Assembly (NCBI GenBank): GCA_031265355.1
Contig: JAISCT010000047.1
Location: 1-64,000 of the forward strand
Reading direction: 5' to 3'
Origin: Oscillospiraceae bacterium
Lineage (GTDB): Bacteria > Bacillota > Clostridia > Oscillospirales > UBA929
Length of the DNA: 64,000 nt
The first letter of the stretch is position 1. Each line of letters starts with the position of its first letter. The position numbers and the translations under genes are program-made. The notes below the pieces were generated by a model. The model saw nothing but the letters and a program-made list of their open reading frames with translations. It was not told the DNA's origin and searched no databases. Shown piece by piece: positions 8,705 to 18,134 of this stretch.

Positions 8705-9367
8705 CTATCCTCCAAAAAACTCATTTTCCAAGGCGAGACACATGGTATGGTATACAGGCAAATGCAACTCCTGTATTTTATACGTTTCCGTCTCAGGTAC
8801 AGTTATGCAAACATCGCATAATTCACGAAGCTTTCCGCCATTTTCTCCCGCAAGGCCGACCACGCTCATTCCTACCGCTTTGGCTGTTTGGCTTGCGTAT
8901 AGGATATTGAGTGAATTGCCTGATGTACTTATACCAAAAAACACATCGCCTGGCCTACCGAGCCCATACACTTGTTGCGCAAAAGCAAATTCAGGTGCTT
9001 TATCATTTGCAAATGCCGTCATCAATGCCGTCTCTCCAACGAGCGATATTGCGGGCAATGTCTTTTGCAGTTCTGACATGAGCACTTGTCGATTCGGCGC
9101 ATTTGCAAACTTCTGTTCATCGGTTTCTGTCAGTCGCCGTGGCAAGGCAAATCCTTTCATCAGCTCGCCCACTATGTGCTGTGCATCCGCAGCACTACCG
9201 CCATTCCCCGCCGTTAAAAGTTTTCCGCCGACGACAAATGTTCTTGTCAACAACCCCACAGTCTCCACGATGTCATTGTCACAGACACCCAGGACAGGAT
9301 GGCGCATATACAGCTCATCTATCATGCGCAACGTGCTATTCTTTAACGAGATCTCCTGGCTTCTCAT
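8705..9367 (-). CDS. gmhA: D-sedoheptulose 7-phosphate isomerase
   Basis: SIS-domain protein of 220 residues. The signature blocks are LTAGNGGSAADAQHIVGEL and FFGISTSGNSLNI, with the C-terminal metal-site region ETETYKIQELHLPVYH, all hallmarks of GmhA. It converts sedoheptulose 7-phosphate to D-glycero-D-manno-heptose 7-phosphate, the first committed step of heptose activation. The start overlaps the end of hddA by 4 bp, so the two are translationally coupled. Confidence 0.92.
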   Translation of the reverse strand: MRSQEISLKNSTLRMIDELYMRHPVLGVCDNDIVETVGLLTRTFVVGGKLLTAGNGGSAADAQHIVGELMKGFALPRRLTETDEQKFANAPNRQVLMSELQKTLPAISLVGETALMTAFANDKAPEFAFAQQVYGLGRPGDVFFGISTSGNSLNILYASQTAKAVGMSVVGLAGENGGKLRELCDVCITVPETETYKIQELHLPVYHTMCLALENEFFGG

Positions 9368-10359
9368 CTTGTCAGTGCCTCCGGCGAGTAGTAAACCACC
9401 TGAGAACCCGCGTCCTCAAACTCAAACGGGACATATAAAAGTTCACTCAGTGCACTGGTCACGGCACTCCGTTTCATTGAAGGAACATAAAACAGTAAAA
9501 ATCCACCGCCACCGGCACCCAATAATTTCCCACCGAGCGCGCCTGCGGCCACTGCTTTCTCGTACAATGTGTCTATATACTCTGTAGTGATACCCTTGCC
9601 CGTCCGTTGTTTGAGGTTCCACGATTTGTCAAGCAGAACACCGAACTCGTCCAAGTCTATCTCATCATGGGTCAAGACCGCCTCCGCGTCATCTACAAGC
9701 GCTAGCATCGCCTTCAAGCTGTCTGTATTTTCCTGTATTCTTGATTGGGTCACACTTTGAATCTCCGACGAAAAGCGCGAGAAACCGGTAAAAAACATCA
9801 TCAAATTGTCATTTAACTGTTTCTTTCGTTCTCTGCTGATGATGATTGGCCTTACATCGTACTGCGCCTCGGTAAAATCAATACGATTGAGTCCGCCATA
9901 TGAAGCCGCTATCTGATCCTGCCAACCACCCACCTCATTGCACAACGTTCGTTCCAAATATATCGCTTCATCCGCGAGCTTTTTCTTGTCTACGTATCTG
10001 CCTTTCAAACAATAAAATGCGTTTAACATCCCCACCGCAAACGAACTGCTTGTACCAAGACCTGTTCGGGCCGGCAAATCCGCTTCATATGACAAGCGTA
10101 TCTCATGCATATCCAATACTTTCATTGCCTCTCGAATGGCCGGATGCCTGATGTCGCGCAATCGCGTGACACGCTCAATTTCAGAATAAGAGAACTCTGA
10201 TGAGTACTCAAAAAAACGCGGCAGATGTCTTACATTCACATAGCAATATTTGTCAAACGTCGTCGATATCACCGCCCCACCATGAGCACTGAAGAATTCC
10301 GGTACATCTGTGCCTCCTCCAAAAAATGACATCCGGAACGGTGTCTTTGTTATGATCAT
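9364..10359 (-). CDS. hddA: D-glycero-alpha-D-manno-heptose 7-phosphate kinase
   Basis: GHMP-family kinase of 331 residues. It begins MIITKTPFRMSFFGGGTD, has the ATP-binding GLGTSSSFAVGML near residue 100, and the C-terminal GGKLLGAGGGGFLLF motif. HddA phosphorylates heptose 7-phosphate at C1 in the alpha configuration, setting up GDP activation by HddC. It is the first of four consecutive overlapping or near-overlapping genes that complete the pathway from sedoheptulose 7-phosphate to GDP-heptose. Confidence 0.9.
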   Translation of the reverse strand: MIITKTPFRMSFFGGGTDVPEFFSAHGGAVISTTFDKYCYVNVRHLPRFFEYSSEFSYSEIERVTRLRDIRHPAIREAMKVLDMHEIRLSYEADLPARTGLGTSSSFAVGMLNAFYCLKGRYVDKKKLADEAIYLERTLCNEVGGWQDQIAASYGGLNRIDFTEAQYDVRPIIISRERKKQLNDNLMMFFTGFSRFSSEIQSVTQSRIQENTDSLKAMLALVDDAEAVLTHDEIDLDEFGVLLDKSWNLKQRTGKGITTEYIDTLYEKAVAAGALGGKLLGAGGGGFLLFYVPSMKRSAVTSALSELLYVPFEFEDAGSQVVYYSPEALTR

Positions 10360-10409
10360 TACACCATATCTTCCCCTTCACTATTTCTTTATTATACATT
10401 CATATCATC

Positions 10410-11168
10410 TCACAAATGCCCCTTGTGCCCCAAGATCACGCCGAAGGTCCGAAAAACCATCCCTATGTCCACAGCCAAAGACCGTTTGTTTATGTACTCG
10501 ATGTCCATCCGCACCCAATCGTCAAACGTAGGCGCCTGTTCGCGCATGACCTGCCAATAACACGTGATGCCCGGCTTGACAGCGAGCCGTTGCCGCTGAT
10601 ATCTCTTGTACTGCGCCACTTCCTCCGGCAACGGGGGCCGCGGCCCTACTATGCTCATGTCGCCCAGCAGTACATTGATAAACTGTGGCAGTTCGTCTAT
10701 GCATGTCTTCCGCAAAAAAGCCCCGACGCGCGTGACGCGCGGATCGTCCGCTATCTTGAACACCGGCCCCTCGCGTTCGTTACGCTCTAACAGCGACGCC
10801 TTCATCTGGTCAGCGTCCACGGTCATGCTGCGGTACTTGAACATAGTGAAGGGTTTCCCATCTTTACCGATGCGCTTTTGCGCGAAGAACACCGGCCCCT
10901 TCGTATCCAGCTTGATCGCCACGGCCACAAACGGCAGTGAAATCAACAACAAGATAAAACCAACCACTCCCATCGCGATGTCCATCGCCCGTTTGGCGAA
11001 CAAATACGCGTGCCGAGCGCCAACTCTGGCATCCACTTGTAAGGCGGCCAATTCCTCCAACGCCGTACTTTTTGCCGCCATCTCCTCTTCGAACTGCCGC
11101 GAAGCTCCCTCTCCCCCCCAATACAGATCCACCGCATCTGCAGGCAAGGGTTCGTGGTACATATTCAT
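10410..11168 (-). CDS. initiating sugar-phosphate transferase (bacterial sugar transferase family)
   Basis: A 252-residue polyprenyl-phosphate sugar-1-phosphate transferase. A short non-conserved N-terminal stretch precedes one hydrophobic segment (about residues 62-86, DIAMGVVGFILLL). The cytoplasmic catalytic domain follows, with RIGKDGKPFTMFKYRSM, RKTCIDELPQFINVL and MSIVGPRPPLPEE, all family motifs. It transfers the first sugar phosphate onto undecaprenyl phosphate and so starts the repeat unit. It follows cpsB by about 45 bp in the same operon. First sugar unknown: galactose, glucose or N-acetyl sugars are all used by this family. Confidence 0.9.
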   Translation of the reverse strand: MNMYHEPLPADAVDLYWGGEGASRQFEEEMAAKSTALEELAALQVDARVGARHAYLFAKRAMDIAMGVVGFILLLISLPFVAVAIKLDTKGPVFFAQKRIGKDGKPFTMFKYRSMTVDADQMKASLLERNEREGPVFKIADDPRVTRVGAFLRKTCIDELPQFINVLLGDMSIVGPRPPLPEEVAQYKRYQRQRLAVKPGITCYWQVMREQAPTFDDWVRMDIEYINKRSLAVDIGMVFRTFGVILGHKGHL

Positions 11169-11212
11169 CTTCTCCCTCCAAATCCACGCGCCGGTGTGCG
11201 CGTTTGTATCAT

Positions 11213-11926
11213 TCAGTTTGTTTTCAACCTTTGACCCAAAATCGCAACTTCCGCCGAAGTTTGCAGCGCGTGAAACTGCGAAATTCCCAGCTTTTTGCAG
11301 ATGAGAGACAACAACGCCCCCATGTTCGGCGGCCTGTCCTCAAGATTGTGGCAGTCACTTCCAAACGCGTGGATGTATCCCTTGCGGAGCATGGAAAACG
11401 CGCGGGCGCGCGTCCGGCGCGACAAAAAGAACTCCGCGTTGCTCTGCGCCACCGCGCCGAACGAGATCAGATCCCGCAGGACGTCCAGATTGTACCTGTC
11501 CGCTATGTATCGCTCGACATGCGCGAGGACCGGCGTGAGCGCGCGTACGGTGATAAGCTTATAGACCTCGTTGACGACGGGGCTTGTCCATGGGCAAAAA
11601 GGCATCTCCAGCAGAAGACTGTCCGTTCCCTCCAGGCACAGCGGCCGGAGATCGGGCGCCTGCGAAAGGCCGATGAAAAACTTGACCTCCGCGCCCGGCA
11701 AGATGATCGGCGTCTCGGCGTTTCGCGTTGCGGCCAACATGGCAAGGGCTCGCGCGCGGCGCGCGGCGAATGCCTCGGGCGCCTCTCGCGCGCTGTCGTA
11801 GTGCGGGGAGGCGACCACCGTCGTAACACCCTGCGCCTGGAGGCGCGCAAGCATCGCAACGGACTCACCGACACTCTGACTCCCGTCGTCCATCATGGGC
11901 AGGATGTGTGTGTGAAAATCAGTCAA
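11213..11926 (-). CDS. cpsB: tyrosine-protein phosphatase, CpsB/YwqE type (PHP domain)
   Basis: The PHP-family metal-binding start LTDFHTHILPMMDDGS, VVASPHYD, and late HVERY and GSDCHN motifs identify a Mn-dependent protein tyrosine phosphatase. In capsule systems it dephosphorylates the CpsD kinase. The start is uncertain. A GTG at 11953 overlaps the cpsD stop, but a TTG at 11926 gives the family-typical protein beginning (M)TDFHTH and is used here. The frame stays open far upstream through cpsD only because of high GC. Confidence 0.85.
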   Translation of the reverse strand: MTDFHTHILPMMDDGSQSVGESVAMLARLQAQGVTTVVASPHYDSAREAPEAFAARRARALAMLAATRNAETPIILPGAEVKFFIGLSQAPDLRPLCLEGTDSLLLEMPFCPWTSPVVNEVYKLITVRALTPVLAHVERYIADRYNLDVLRDLISFGAVAQSNAEFFLSRRTRARAFSMLRKGYIHAFGSDCHNLEDRPPNMGALLSLICKKLGISQFHALQTSAEVAILGQRLKTN

Positions 11927-11949
11927 GCCCTCACCCGTCCGGCGCGGTA

Positions 11950-12723
11950 TCACGCGTATTGGCCGTATTTTGATGCGTAGTACCGCTTCGCGCTTGCCCG
12001 CGGCGCGCCGTTTAGCACAAAGCCCAACACATTGGCGTTGGCGAGACGAAAGCGCTCCAGCGTCAACAGTACATCGTCCTTTTTCGTCTGACCGGCGCGG
12101 ATCACGGCGACAAGACCGGACAGGTGTCTGGACAGCGCCATGGCGTCGGACACCAACAGCGCGGGCGGCAAGTCCACAAAGATGTAGTCGTAGGACTGTG
12201 AGAGCGCGGTCAAAACGGCGCCGGCACGTTCGGAACCCAGCAGCTCCGAGGGGTTCGGCGGAATGTCGCCCGACGGAACGACGTCCAGACGGGCGTCGTG
12301 GCGCCGCAATTTGCACACCGCCTTGCTGACACCGCACATGTTGGCCAACACGTTGCTGACCCCCGGCGCCGCGCTGATGGACAGGAGCGGCGCGATGTTT
12401 GGTTTGCGGAGGTCGCAGTCGAGAAGCAGCACCCGCACTTGGGTAAGCGCGAAGGCGATGGCGAGGTTCAGACAGGTGATGCTCTTGCCCTCCGAGTGCA
12501 GCGGACTGGTGACGCCAATGAGCTTGCACGTCTCCCCGCCCGTGGAAGCGGCGAATGTGACGGCGGTGCGCAACATCTTGTATTCCTCGATGAGGGCAAA
12601 GGGCATTTTCTCACCCAGGATATGCTGACGGTCGCCCCTGACGCCATGGCTCTCAGGCGGGTCGTCCGTCACGCCGGCTTTGCGGCCCTGCGCGGACGGC
12701 TGGCTGCGTTTTTTGCCGCTCAT
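11950..12723 (-). CDS. cpsD: CpsD/CapB-family protein tyrosine kinase
   Basis: BY-kinase of 257 residues. The Walker A region is SPLHSEGKS, the Walker A' VLLLDCDLRKP and the Walker B YDYIFVDLPP. A C-terminal tyrosine cluster, YYASKYGQYA, is the autophosphorylation site. The kinase and its membrane adaptor (the next gene upstream) control chain length and export. The start overlaps the adaptor stop as ATGA with GGAGGTG 8 nt upstream. Together with cpsB it forms the usual phosphoregulatory trio of Gram-positive capsules. Confidence 0.92.
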   Translation of the reverse strand: MSGKKRSQPSAQGRKAGVTDDPPESHGVRGDRQHILGEKMPFALIEEYKMLRTAVTFAASTGGETCKLIGVTSPLHSEGKSITCLNLAIAFALTQVRVLLLDCDLRKPNIAPLLSISAAPGVSNVLANMCGVSKAVCKLRRHDARLDVVPSGDIPPNPSELLGSERAGAVLTALSQSYDYIFVDLPPALLVSDAMALSRHLSGLVAVIRAGQTKKDDVLLTLERFRLANANVLGFVLNGAPRASAKRYYASKYGQYA

Positions 12724-13487
12724 TCGGCGGCCACCTCCTCCCCCTTCGTTTTGCCCGTGGTGCGGCGGTACGCATAGTACCCGTGCCCAGATCTCCCGGC
12801 GGCCTGGAAATCGGATATGACGCCGAGGATCGGCAAATCCGAAAGGCTGCGCAGGTCGGTCTCCGACAGGATGTGGACGTCGAAGACCGCCATGAGAAGG
12901 ACCGCTGCCGCCACCGCCAACAACGCCAACAACGCGCCGACGGCAGTGTTGAGTTTGACGTTGGGCGAGGACGGTTCCGCCGGCACTTTGGCCCGCTCCA
13001 CAATCTTCGCGGAGCTGCCGTCGACAATCTCCGAGAGATACTTGGGCGCGACCTCGGAGATCGCGTTCGCGAGGAGCGCCGCCTCGGCGGGGTCAGCGGC
13101 CGTGACGGTGATGTAAAACACCTCCGTGGCGTTCAACGCACCCGCCGTGAGCAGCTTGTTCAGACTGCCGGGCGTGTGCGCCGACTCCGTGATGGCCAGC
13201 ACCTCGTCCAGCACGGTGTCGCTCCGGATGATGGTGATGTAGGTGTCGACAAGCGACTTGGATGCGGTGATGTCGCTGGAGGAGATGGAGGAGGCGCCCA
13301 CCTCGTTGGAATTGTTGACATACAGCTTGATGGTGGCCGCGTACATCGGCGTGACAAGAAAACGGGTAAACAGCATGGCGACCGCACCGCCGAGCAGCGC
13401 CGCGCCCAGAAGCAGCCACCACCGGCGCAGCAGGGCGACCGCCAGCTTTCTCAAATCAATTTCGGTGGTTTCAGTCATCTCAGCCAA
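12720..13487 (-). CDS. Wzz/YveK-type chain-length determinant and kinase adaptor
   Basis: A short cytoplasmic head (TEIDLRKLAVALLRRWW) leads into a first membrane segment and an extracellular Wzz domain with MYAATIKLYVNN. A second membrane segment at about 180 residues (VGALLALLAVAAAVLLMAV) is followed by a cytoplasmic tail. It modulates polymer length and activates the CpsD kinase through its C-terminus. Two starts are possible: TTG at 13487 with GAAAGAGG 7 nt upstream, or ATG at 13478 with 16-nt spacing. The former is used. It overlaps cpsD by 4 bp. Confidence 0.87.
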   Translation of the reverse strand: MAEMTETTEIDLRKLAVALLRRWWLLLGAALLGGAVAMLFTRFLVTPMYAATIKLYVNNSNEVGASSISSSDITASKSLVDTYITIIRSDTVLDEVLAITESAHTPGSLNKLLTAGALNATEVFYITVTAADPAEAALLANAISEVAPKYLSEIVDGSSAKIVERAKVPAEPSSPNVKLNTAVGALLALLAVAAAVLLMAVFDVHILSETDLRSLSDLPILGVISDFQAAGRSGHGYYAYRRTTGKTKGEEVAAE

Positions 13488-13572
13488 AACAAAACCTCTT
13501 TCCGACGCCGAATGGCGCTCCGCCCGTTCGACGCAAGGTGTACTGCGAAGGGGCGCGCGCGGCGCCGCCGCG

Positions 13573-15282
13573 TCACTGGACATTGACATCGATGGTGAAG
13601 CCGGGGCCGCGCAACGTGAATGCGTACCCGGCGACCGCCGCGACGGAGACGTCCCTGTTCAGCAAGGGGGCGACACTGCCCTGCGTGACCGTGAGCAGCG
13701 CGCTCAGTTCGCTTTCCGACAGGCCGTCAAACCAGGTCTCGATCCTCTCCATGTAGTCGCCGGCCGAGATATCGCCGTCCAGCTCATAGCGGTTCAACAA
13801 CACGTCCAGCCTGCGCGCAACAGAGCCGAAGAGATTGTCATAGAGGCCGCTTGCCCCAGCAAGCAGGGAACTGCTCACGGTCAGGCCGCTGACGCGGCCC
13901 GTGACGGTGAGTTGCAGCGTGTAACTGCCACTTACCCGGCCGATGTCGACCAACACCTCCGCGTAGAAAGGCGCGTCGTCAAAGATCAGCGTACTCCGCC
14001 CCTCCAAGTCCCTGAGGTGGATGTACGGATTTTTCCAGTTGGCCGCGCCCGCGGCGCTGCCCGGCGCCACTGTCACGTACTGCAAGATCTCCGTCATATC
14101 GGCGAGCATGTCCAGACTGACGTCGTCTCGGAACATGTCGAACAGCGGCCCAAACAACCCTGTGGACGGGAAACTCTGCGTGAGCTGGCTCTTCAGATAT
14201 GTCACGTTACGTCTCATGTGATCGCGAAGGACCAGGTAGAAAAGACCCGCCTCGCCGTCGCCGGGGAGCCCTGTCGCTCTCTGTGTGGCGACGCTCTGCT
14301 CCGGGCTGGACATGTTGACGTTCAACGTATATGTAGTCGCCGAGGGCGTCGAACCGCCGCCGGGTCCGCCCCCGCCGGGCGTTTCCCCGTCTCCGACGTC
14401 CTCCGGCCCGACCAGCGGCGGCGCGTCGCTGTCGCCGGCTTCCACTATGCGCGCCTCAGCGCGGACGATCATCCGGGGCGTCGCCGTCACGTCCCCCGAC
14501 GGCATGACAAACACCGTATTTATCAGCGTCACATCCGTGCGGGCCAAATCGTCCCCCAGGATGAGATCGCCCGCGATGACACAGTCCCTCAAAATCACGC
14601 CCGGCACGCGGATGACAACGGCGCCGTCGGCCTCGAACGTATACTCGCCCGGCTCCATGATGTAGCGGGCGACCAAGCGGCGCATAAGCTGCGCGAATTC
14701 CTCGCGGGAGATGGTCCTTTGAGGCCGCAGCGTGCCGTCGGGGTAGCCCTGCATGCGGCCCGCTTTGACCAGCGCCGCCACAGCGTCGCGCGCCCACGAC
14801 GAGATCGCGCCGGCGTCCGCGCGGTTTGAGAGATCCACCGCGGCGTCCAGGAGATAGAACGCGCGGGAGAGCACCACCGCGACCTCCTCGCGCGTGGCCG
14901 CGTCGTTGGGCCTGAGCCGTCCGTGCCCGTCGCCCAGGAGCAGTCCGATGCCGACGGCGAGGGACAGCTCCCTATAATACCAGGCGTTCGGATCCACGTC
15001 GGTGAACGCGCTGAGATCCGCGGCATGCTCCCTGTTCGTCACACCGAACGCGCGGACAAGGATCGCCGCCATCTGCACCCGCGTCAGGCTGCCCTGCGGA
15101 TCGATTTTGCCGTTGTTCCCCTGGAGCAATCCGTTCTCAATGGCCGCGACGACAGCGTCGCGCGACCAACCCGTTGGAATGTCGGTGAAACTCTCCAGCT
15201 CCGCCGACAACGCCGGCAGAGAGAGTGACAGCAGCAACAACGCCGACAGCACGACGGCCGTCGCTTTTTTCATGCCGCGCAA
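13573..15282 (-). CDS. S-layer homology (SLH) domain surface protein, copy 1
   Basis: After a signal peptide (cleavage probably near PALSA-ELE) come three SLH repeats: SFTDIPTGWSRDAVVAAIENGL, FTDVDPNAWYYRELSLAV and a third beginning SSWARDAVAALVKAG. A short repetitive segment (VILRDCVIAGDLILGDDL) follows, then a low-complexity Gly/Pro linker, and about 250 residues of no recognised family. SLH domains bind pyruvylated secondary wall polymer, so this protein should sit on the cell surface. TTG at 15282 is used because GGAGG is 8 nt away; ATG at 15273 would be 17 nt away. It is a tandem paralogue of the gene at 15319-17037. Confidence 0.88.
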   Translation of the reverse strand: MRGMKKATAVVLSALLLLSLSLPALSAELESFTDIPTGWSRDAVVAAIENGLLQGNNGKIDPQGSLTRVQMAAILVRAFGVTNREHAADLSAFTDVDPNAWYYRELSLAVGIGLLLGDGHGRLRPNDAATREEVAVVLSRAFYLLDAAVDLSNRADAGAISSWARDAVAALVKAGRMQGYPDGTLRPQRTISREEFAQLMRRLVARYIMEPGEYTFEADGAVVIRVPGVILRDCVIAGDLILGDDLARTDVTLINTVFVMPSGDVTATPRMIVRAEARIVEAGDSDAPPLVGPEDVGDGETPGGGGPGGGSTPSATTYTLNVNMSSPEQSVATQRATGLPGDGEAGLFYLVLRDHMRRNVTYLKSQLTQSFPSTGLFGPLFDMFRDDVSLDMLADMTEILQYVTVAPGSAAGAANWKNPYIHLRDLEGRSTLIFDDAPFYAEVLVDIGRVSGSYTLQLTVTGRVSGLTVSSSLLAGASGLYDNLFGSVARRLDVLLNRYELDGDISAGDYMERIETWFDGLSESELSALLTVTQGSVAPLLNRDVSVAAVAGYAFTLRGPGFTIDVNVQ

Positions 15283-15318
15283 GCTACCCACCTCCTTCTT
15301 TTCGCGATCAGTCTTGCA

Positions 15319-17037
15319 TTACCGAACGACGCTCACATCGACGGTGAAGCCGGGGGCGCGCAACGTGAAGACGTACCCGGCGACCGCCCCGATGGATGTG
15401 TCTCTGTTCATCAGGGGAGCGGCACTGCCTTGCGTGGCTGTGAGCAGCTCGCTCAGTTCGGACTCCGCCAGATTGTTGAACCATGCCCTGGTCTGCGCTA
15501 TGTAGTCGGCCGCCGTAATGTCGGCGGACAGATCATACCGGCTTAGCAACGCATCCAGTCTGCGCTCGATGGAACCGAAGACATTGTCGTAGAGATGATT
15601 GGCCCCGGTGAGATAAGAACTGCCCACGGTCAGGCCATTGACGCTGCCCGTGAGAGTGACCTGCAATGTGTAGCCGCCGGCATCCCGGCCGACGTCGACC
15701 AGCATTTCCGTGTAGAAGGGCTCGTCGTCAAAAATCAACGTGCTCTGCCCCTCCAAATCTTCGAGGCGACTGTTTGGGCTTCTCCACTTGGCCGCGTCCG
15801 CGGCGCTGCCCGGCGCCACCGTCACATACTGCGTGAGCGCCGTCAAATCGGCCAGCGTGTCCAGGGTGACGTCGCCGCCGAGCAGGCCGAACAAAGGCCC
15901 GAACAACCCGGTGGGAGAAGCACTGGGGGTGAGCTGGCTCTCCAAGTACTGCGCGTTGTCTCTCAGATGGCCGAGGATGACCAAGAGGCCCGCCTCACCG
16001 TCGCCGGCAAGCCCCGTCGCTCTCTGTGTGGAAACGTTCTGCGGCGGGCTCGACACACTGACGTTCAACGTGTACATTGTGGGCGTCGAGGGCGTCGAAG
16101 GCACCGTGGGCGTCGAACTGCCGTCTCCGCCGGGCGTTTGCCCGTCTTCGACATCTTCGCCGTCCTCACCGTCGCCCGGCCCGATCAGCGGAGGCGGACC
16201 GCCTTCAGCAACGTTCTCTTCGGCGCGGACGATCAGCCGGGGCGCCGCCGCCGCGGCCCCCGACGGCATGACAAACACCGTGTTCTCCAGCGTCACGTCC
16301 GCGCGGACCAAATCGTCTCCTAAAATGAGATCGCCCGCGATGACACAGCCCTTCAAAATCACGCCCGGCACACGGATGACGACGGCGCCGTCCGTCTCGA
16401 ACGTGTATTCGCCCGGCTCCGTGATGTAACGGGCGACCAGACGGCTCATGATCTGCGCGAATTCCTCACGGGAGATGGTCGCTTGTGGCCGTAACGTACC
16501 GTCGGGATAGCCCTGCAGGCGGCCCGCTTTGGCCAGCGCCGCCATGCCGTCGCGCGCCCACGACGAAATCCTGCCGGCATCCGTGTGAACCGACAGATCC
16601 ACCTCGGCGTCCAGCAGGAAAAACGCGCGCGACAACACCACCGCGACTTCCTCGCGCGTGGTGACGTCGTTGGGCCTGAGCCGCCCCTGCCCGTCGCCAA
16701 GGAGCAGTCCGATGCCGACGGCGAGAGACAGTTCCTTATAATACCACGCGTTTGGATCCACGTCGGTGAACGCACTGAGATCCGCGGCCTTGCTCATGTT
16801 CGCCACGCCGAACGCGCGGACAAGAATCGCCGCCATCTGCACCCGCGTCAGGCTGCCCTGCGGATCGATTTTTCCGTTGCTCCCCTGGAGCAGCCCGTTT
16901 TCGACGGCCGCGACGACCGCGTCGCGCGACCAGCCCGTCGGCATGTCGGTGAAACTCTCCAGCTCCGCCGCCAGCACCGGCAGAGAGAATGGCAACAACA
17001 AAGCCGCCGCCAGTATGACGGCAATGATTTTTTTCAT
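15319..17037 (-). CDS. S-layer homology (SLH) domain surface protein, copy 2
   Basis: Same architecture as its downstream neighbour: signal peptide, three SLH repeats starting SFTDMPTGWSRDAVVAAVENGL, a VILKGCVIAGDLILGDDL segment, a Pro/Gly/Ser/Thr linker and a C-terminal domain of about 250 residues of unknown family. The two proteins align along their full length including the C-terminal end, so this is a gene duplication with some divergence in the linker. ATG at 17037 has AAGG 8 nt upstream. The C-terminal domain function is unknown; candidates are glycan carrier or adhesin. Confidence 0.88.
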   Translation of the reverse strand: MKKIIAVILAAALLLPFSLPVLAAELESFTDMPTGWSRDAVVAAVENGLLQGSNGKIDPQGSLTRVQMAAILVRAFGVANMSKAADLSAFTDVDPNAWYYKELSLAVGIGLLLGDGQGRLRPNDVTTREEVAVVLSRAFFLLDAEVDLSVHTDAGRISSWARDGMAALAKAGRLQGYPDGTLRPQATISREEFAQIMSRLVARYITEPGEYTFETDGAVVIRVPGVILKGCVIAGDLILGDDLVRADVTLENTVFVMPSGAAAAAPRLIVRAEENVAEGGPPPLIGPGDGEDGEDVEDGQTPGGDGSSTPTVPSTPSTPTMYTLNVSVSSPPQNVSTQRATGLAGDGEAGLLVILGHLRDNAQYLESQLTPSASPTGLFGPLFGLLGGDVTLDTLADLTALTQYVTVAPGSAADAAKWRSPNSRLEDLEGQSTLIFDDEPFYTEMLVDVGRDAGGYTLQVTLTGSVNGLTVGSSYLTGANHLYDNVFGSIERRLDALLSRYDLSADITAADYIAQTRAWFNNLAESELSELLTATQGSAAPLMNRDTSIGAVAGYVFTLRAPGFTVDVSVVR

Positions 17038-17136
17038 GCGGTCCACCTTCTTCTCTGTGCGTCTTCCTGCGTGTGCTTCTTCTTAATGCCTCTTCTTATG
17101 TATCCATTTATTGCCATTTATGCGCACAATGTGCTT

Positions 17137-17913
17137 TTACGAATATTGATTGATAAAATATGATTTTTTCAACGATTTTTCATTCGCATACGCCCGTCTG
17201 ATCTCGCCGACCAGGCCCGTATCCCCGCCCGTCTCCCGCAAAAGGGGTTCCATCTCCTTTAAAATCGTGTCGACGGTCGCGTCAGACTGCCGTTCGAGGG
17301 CGGCGGCCTGGCGCAGGCACCTCGTGGCGAACTCCGCTTTTTTCGCGTCCGTTCGCTGCTCTTTGGGCAGGGCGTTGTACTCGGCCTTGGCCGCGCCCAC
17401 AATGCCCTCAAGCTGCCCGGTCATGGACTCGCGCAGGACGTAGATGCGCGCGACGAGCGTCGCGATTCGCTCCGCTTTCTCATCGCCCGGCGCGGGCGGC
17501 GAGGGGGCGGGAGAGGCGGTCGGCGTGTCGGTCGCGGCCGGGTTCGCACCGGGCTTAGGCGCTGTGTCCACACCGGCAGAGGCGGCGGGAACCGACAGGG
17601 CGAGAATGCGCTCCACCACTTCGTCCTCCGTCAATTCCCCGCTGCGGAGCTGTACTTTTTCGTCGTCCGTCAACGGGCGAAGCGTGACATAAGGAAGCCT
17701 CTCAAGGATGGTTTCCGTGTCTTTCTCATTTTCGGAGAGCATCTTTTCCAGCTCGTCGGATGAGTACCGCCGGGAGGCGACGAAGGCGCCGATGTTGTCC
17801 CACTGCCACACCGCCACAATCACGGCCGCCAGCGCGACCGCGCCAAAAATGATACGCAAAGCAAGGATCCGTCTTTTCGCGGCAGGAGACCGCCTCTTCT
17901 TCTTTTTCTTCAC
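17137..17913 (-). CDS. hypothetical membrane-anchored protein with Pro/Ala linker
   Basis: The protein starts with a very basic head (KKKKKRRSP), then one membrane segment (ILALRIIFGAVALAAVIVAVW). A soluble helical region (SSDELEKMLSENEKDTETILERLP), a Pro/Thr/Ala-rich linker and a second helical region ending near INQYS follow. No known family is recognised. GTG at 17913 is chosen because GAGG lies 6 nt upstream and the basic head then begins the protein. The topology suggests a cytoplasmic head and an extracellular helical domain. It is about 100 bp upstream of SLH copy 2 and may head the surface-glycan operon. Confidence 0.65.
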   Translation of the reverse strand: MKKKKKRRSPAAKRRILALRIIFGAVALAAVIVAVWQWDNIGAFVASRRYSSDELEKMLSENEKDTETILERLPYVTLRPLTDDEKVQLRSGELTEDEVVERILALSVPAASAGVDTAPKPGANPAATDTPTASPAPSPPAPGDEKAERIATLVARIYVLRESMTGQLEGIVGAAKAEYNALPKEQRTDAKKAEFATRCLRQAAALERQSDATVDTILKEMEPLLRETGGDTGLVGEIRRAYANEKSLKKSYFINQYS

Positions 17914-18134
17914 AGCGCACCTCGCGATCAAACAAGCACAAACGGGACCGTCCGCCCCCAAAAATGACCAAATCAGGATTTATCGCAGAAAAAATGGAAA
18001 ATTTATGGGTGAATACCATTTTATTCTAACATATCGGGTCGATATCTGTCAAGCCACTTTACAGCCATTCGAGCGGCCAAACGCCGTTTTTTCGTCTGTC
18101 AGAGGCGGTATTGAGAGATTTTGGGGACAAATAT

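Noticed and set aside
11213..12529. 438-codon reading of cpsB
   Set aside because: The first 200 residues are the shifted reading of cpsD; the PHP domain begins at about 11926.
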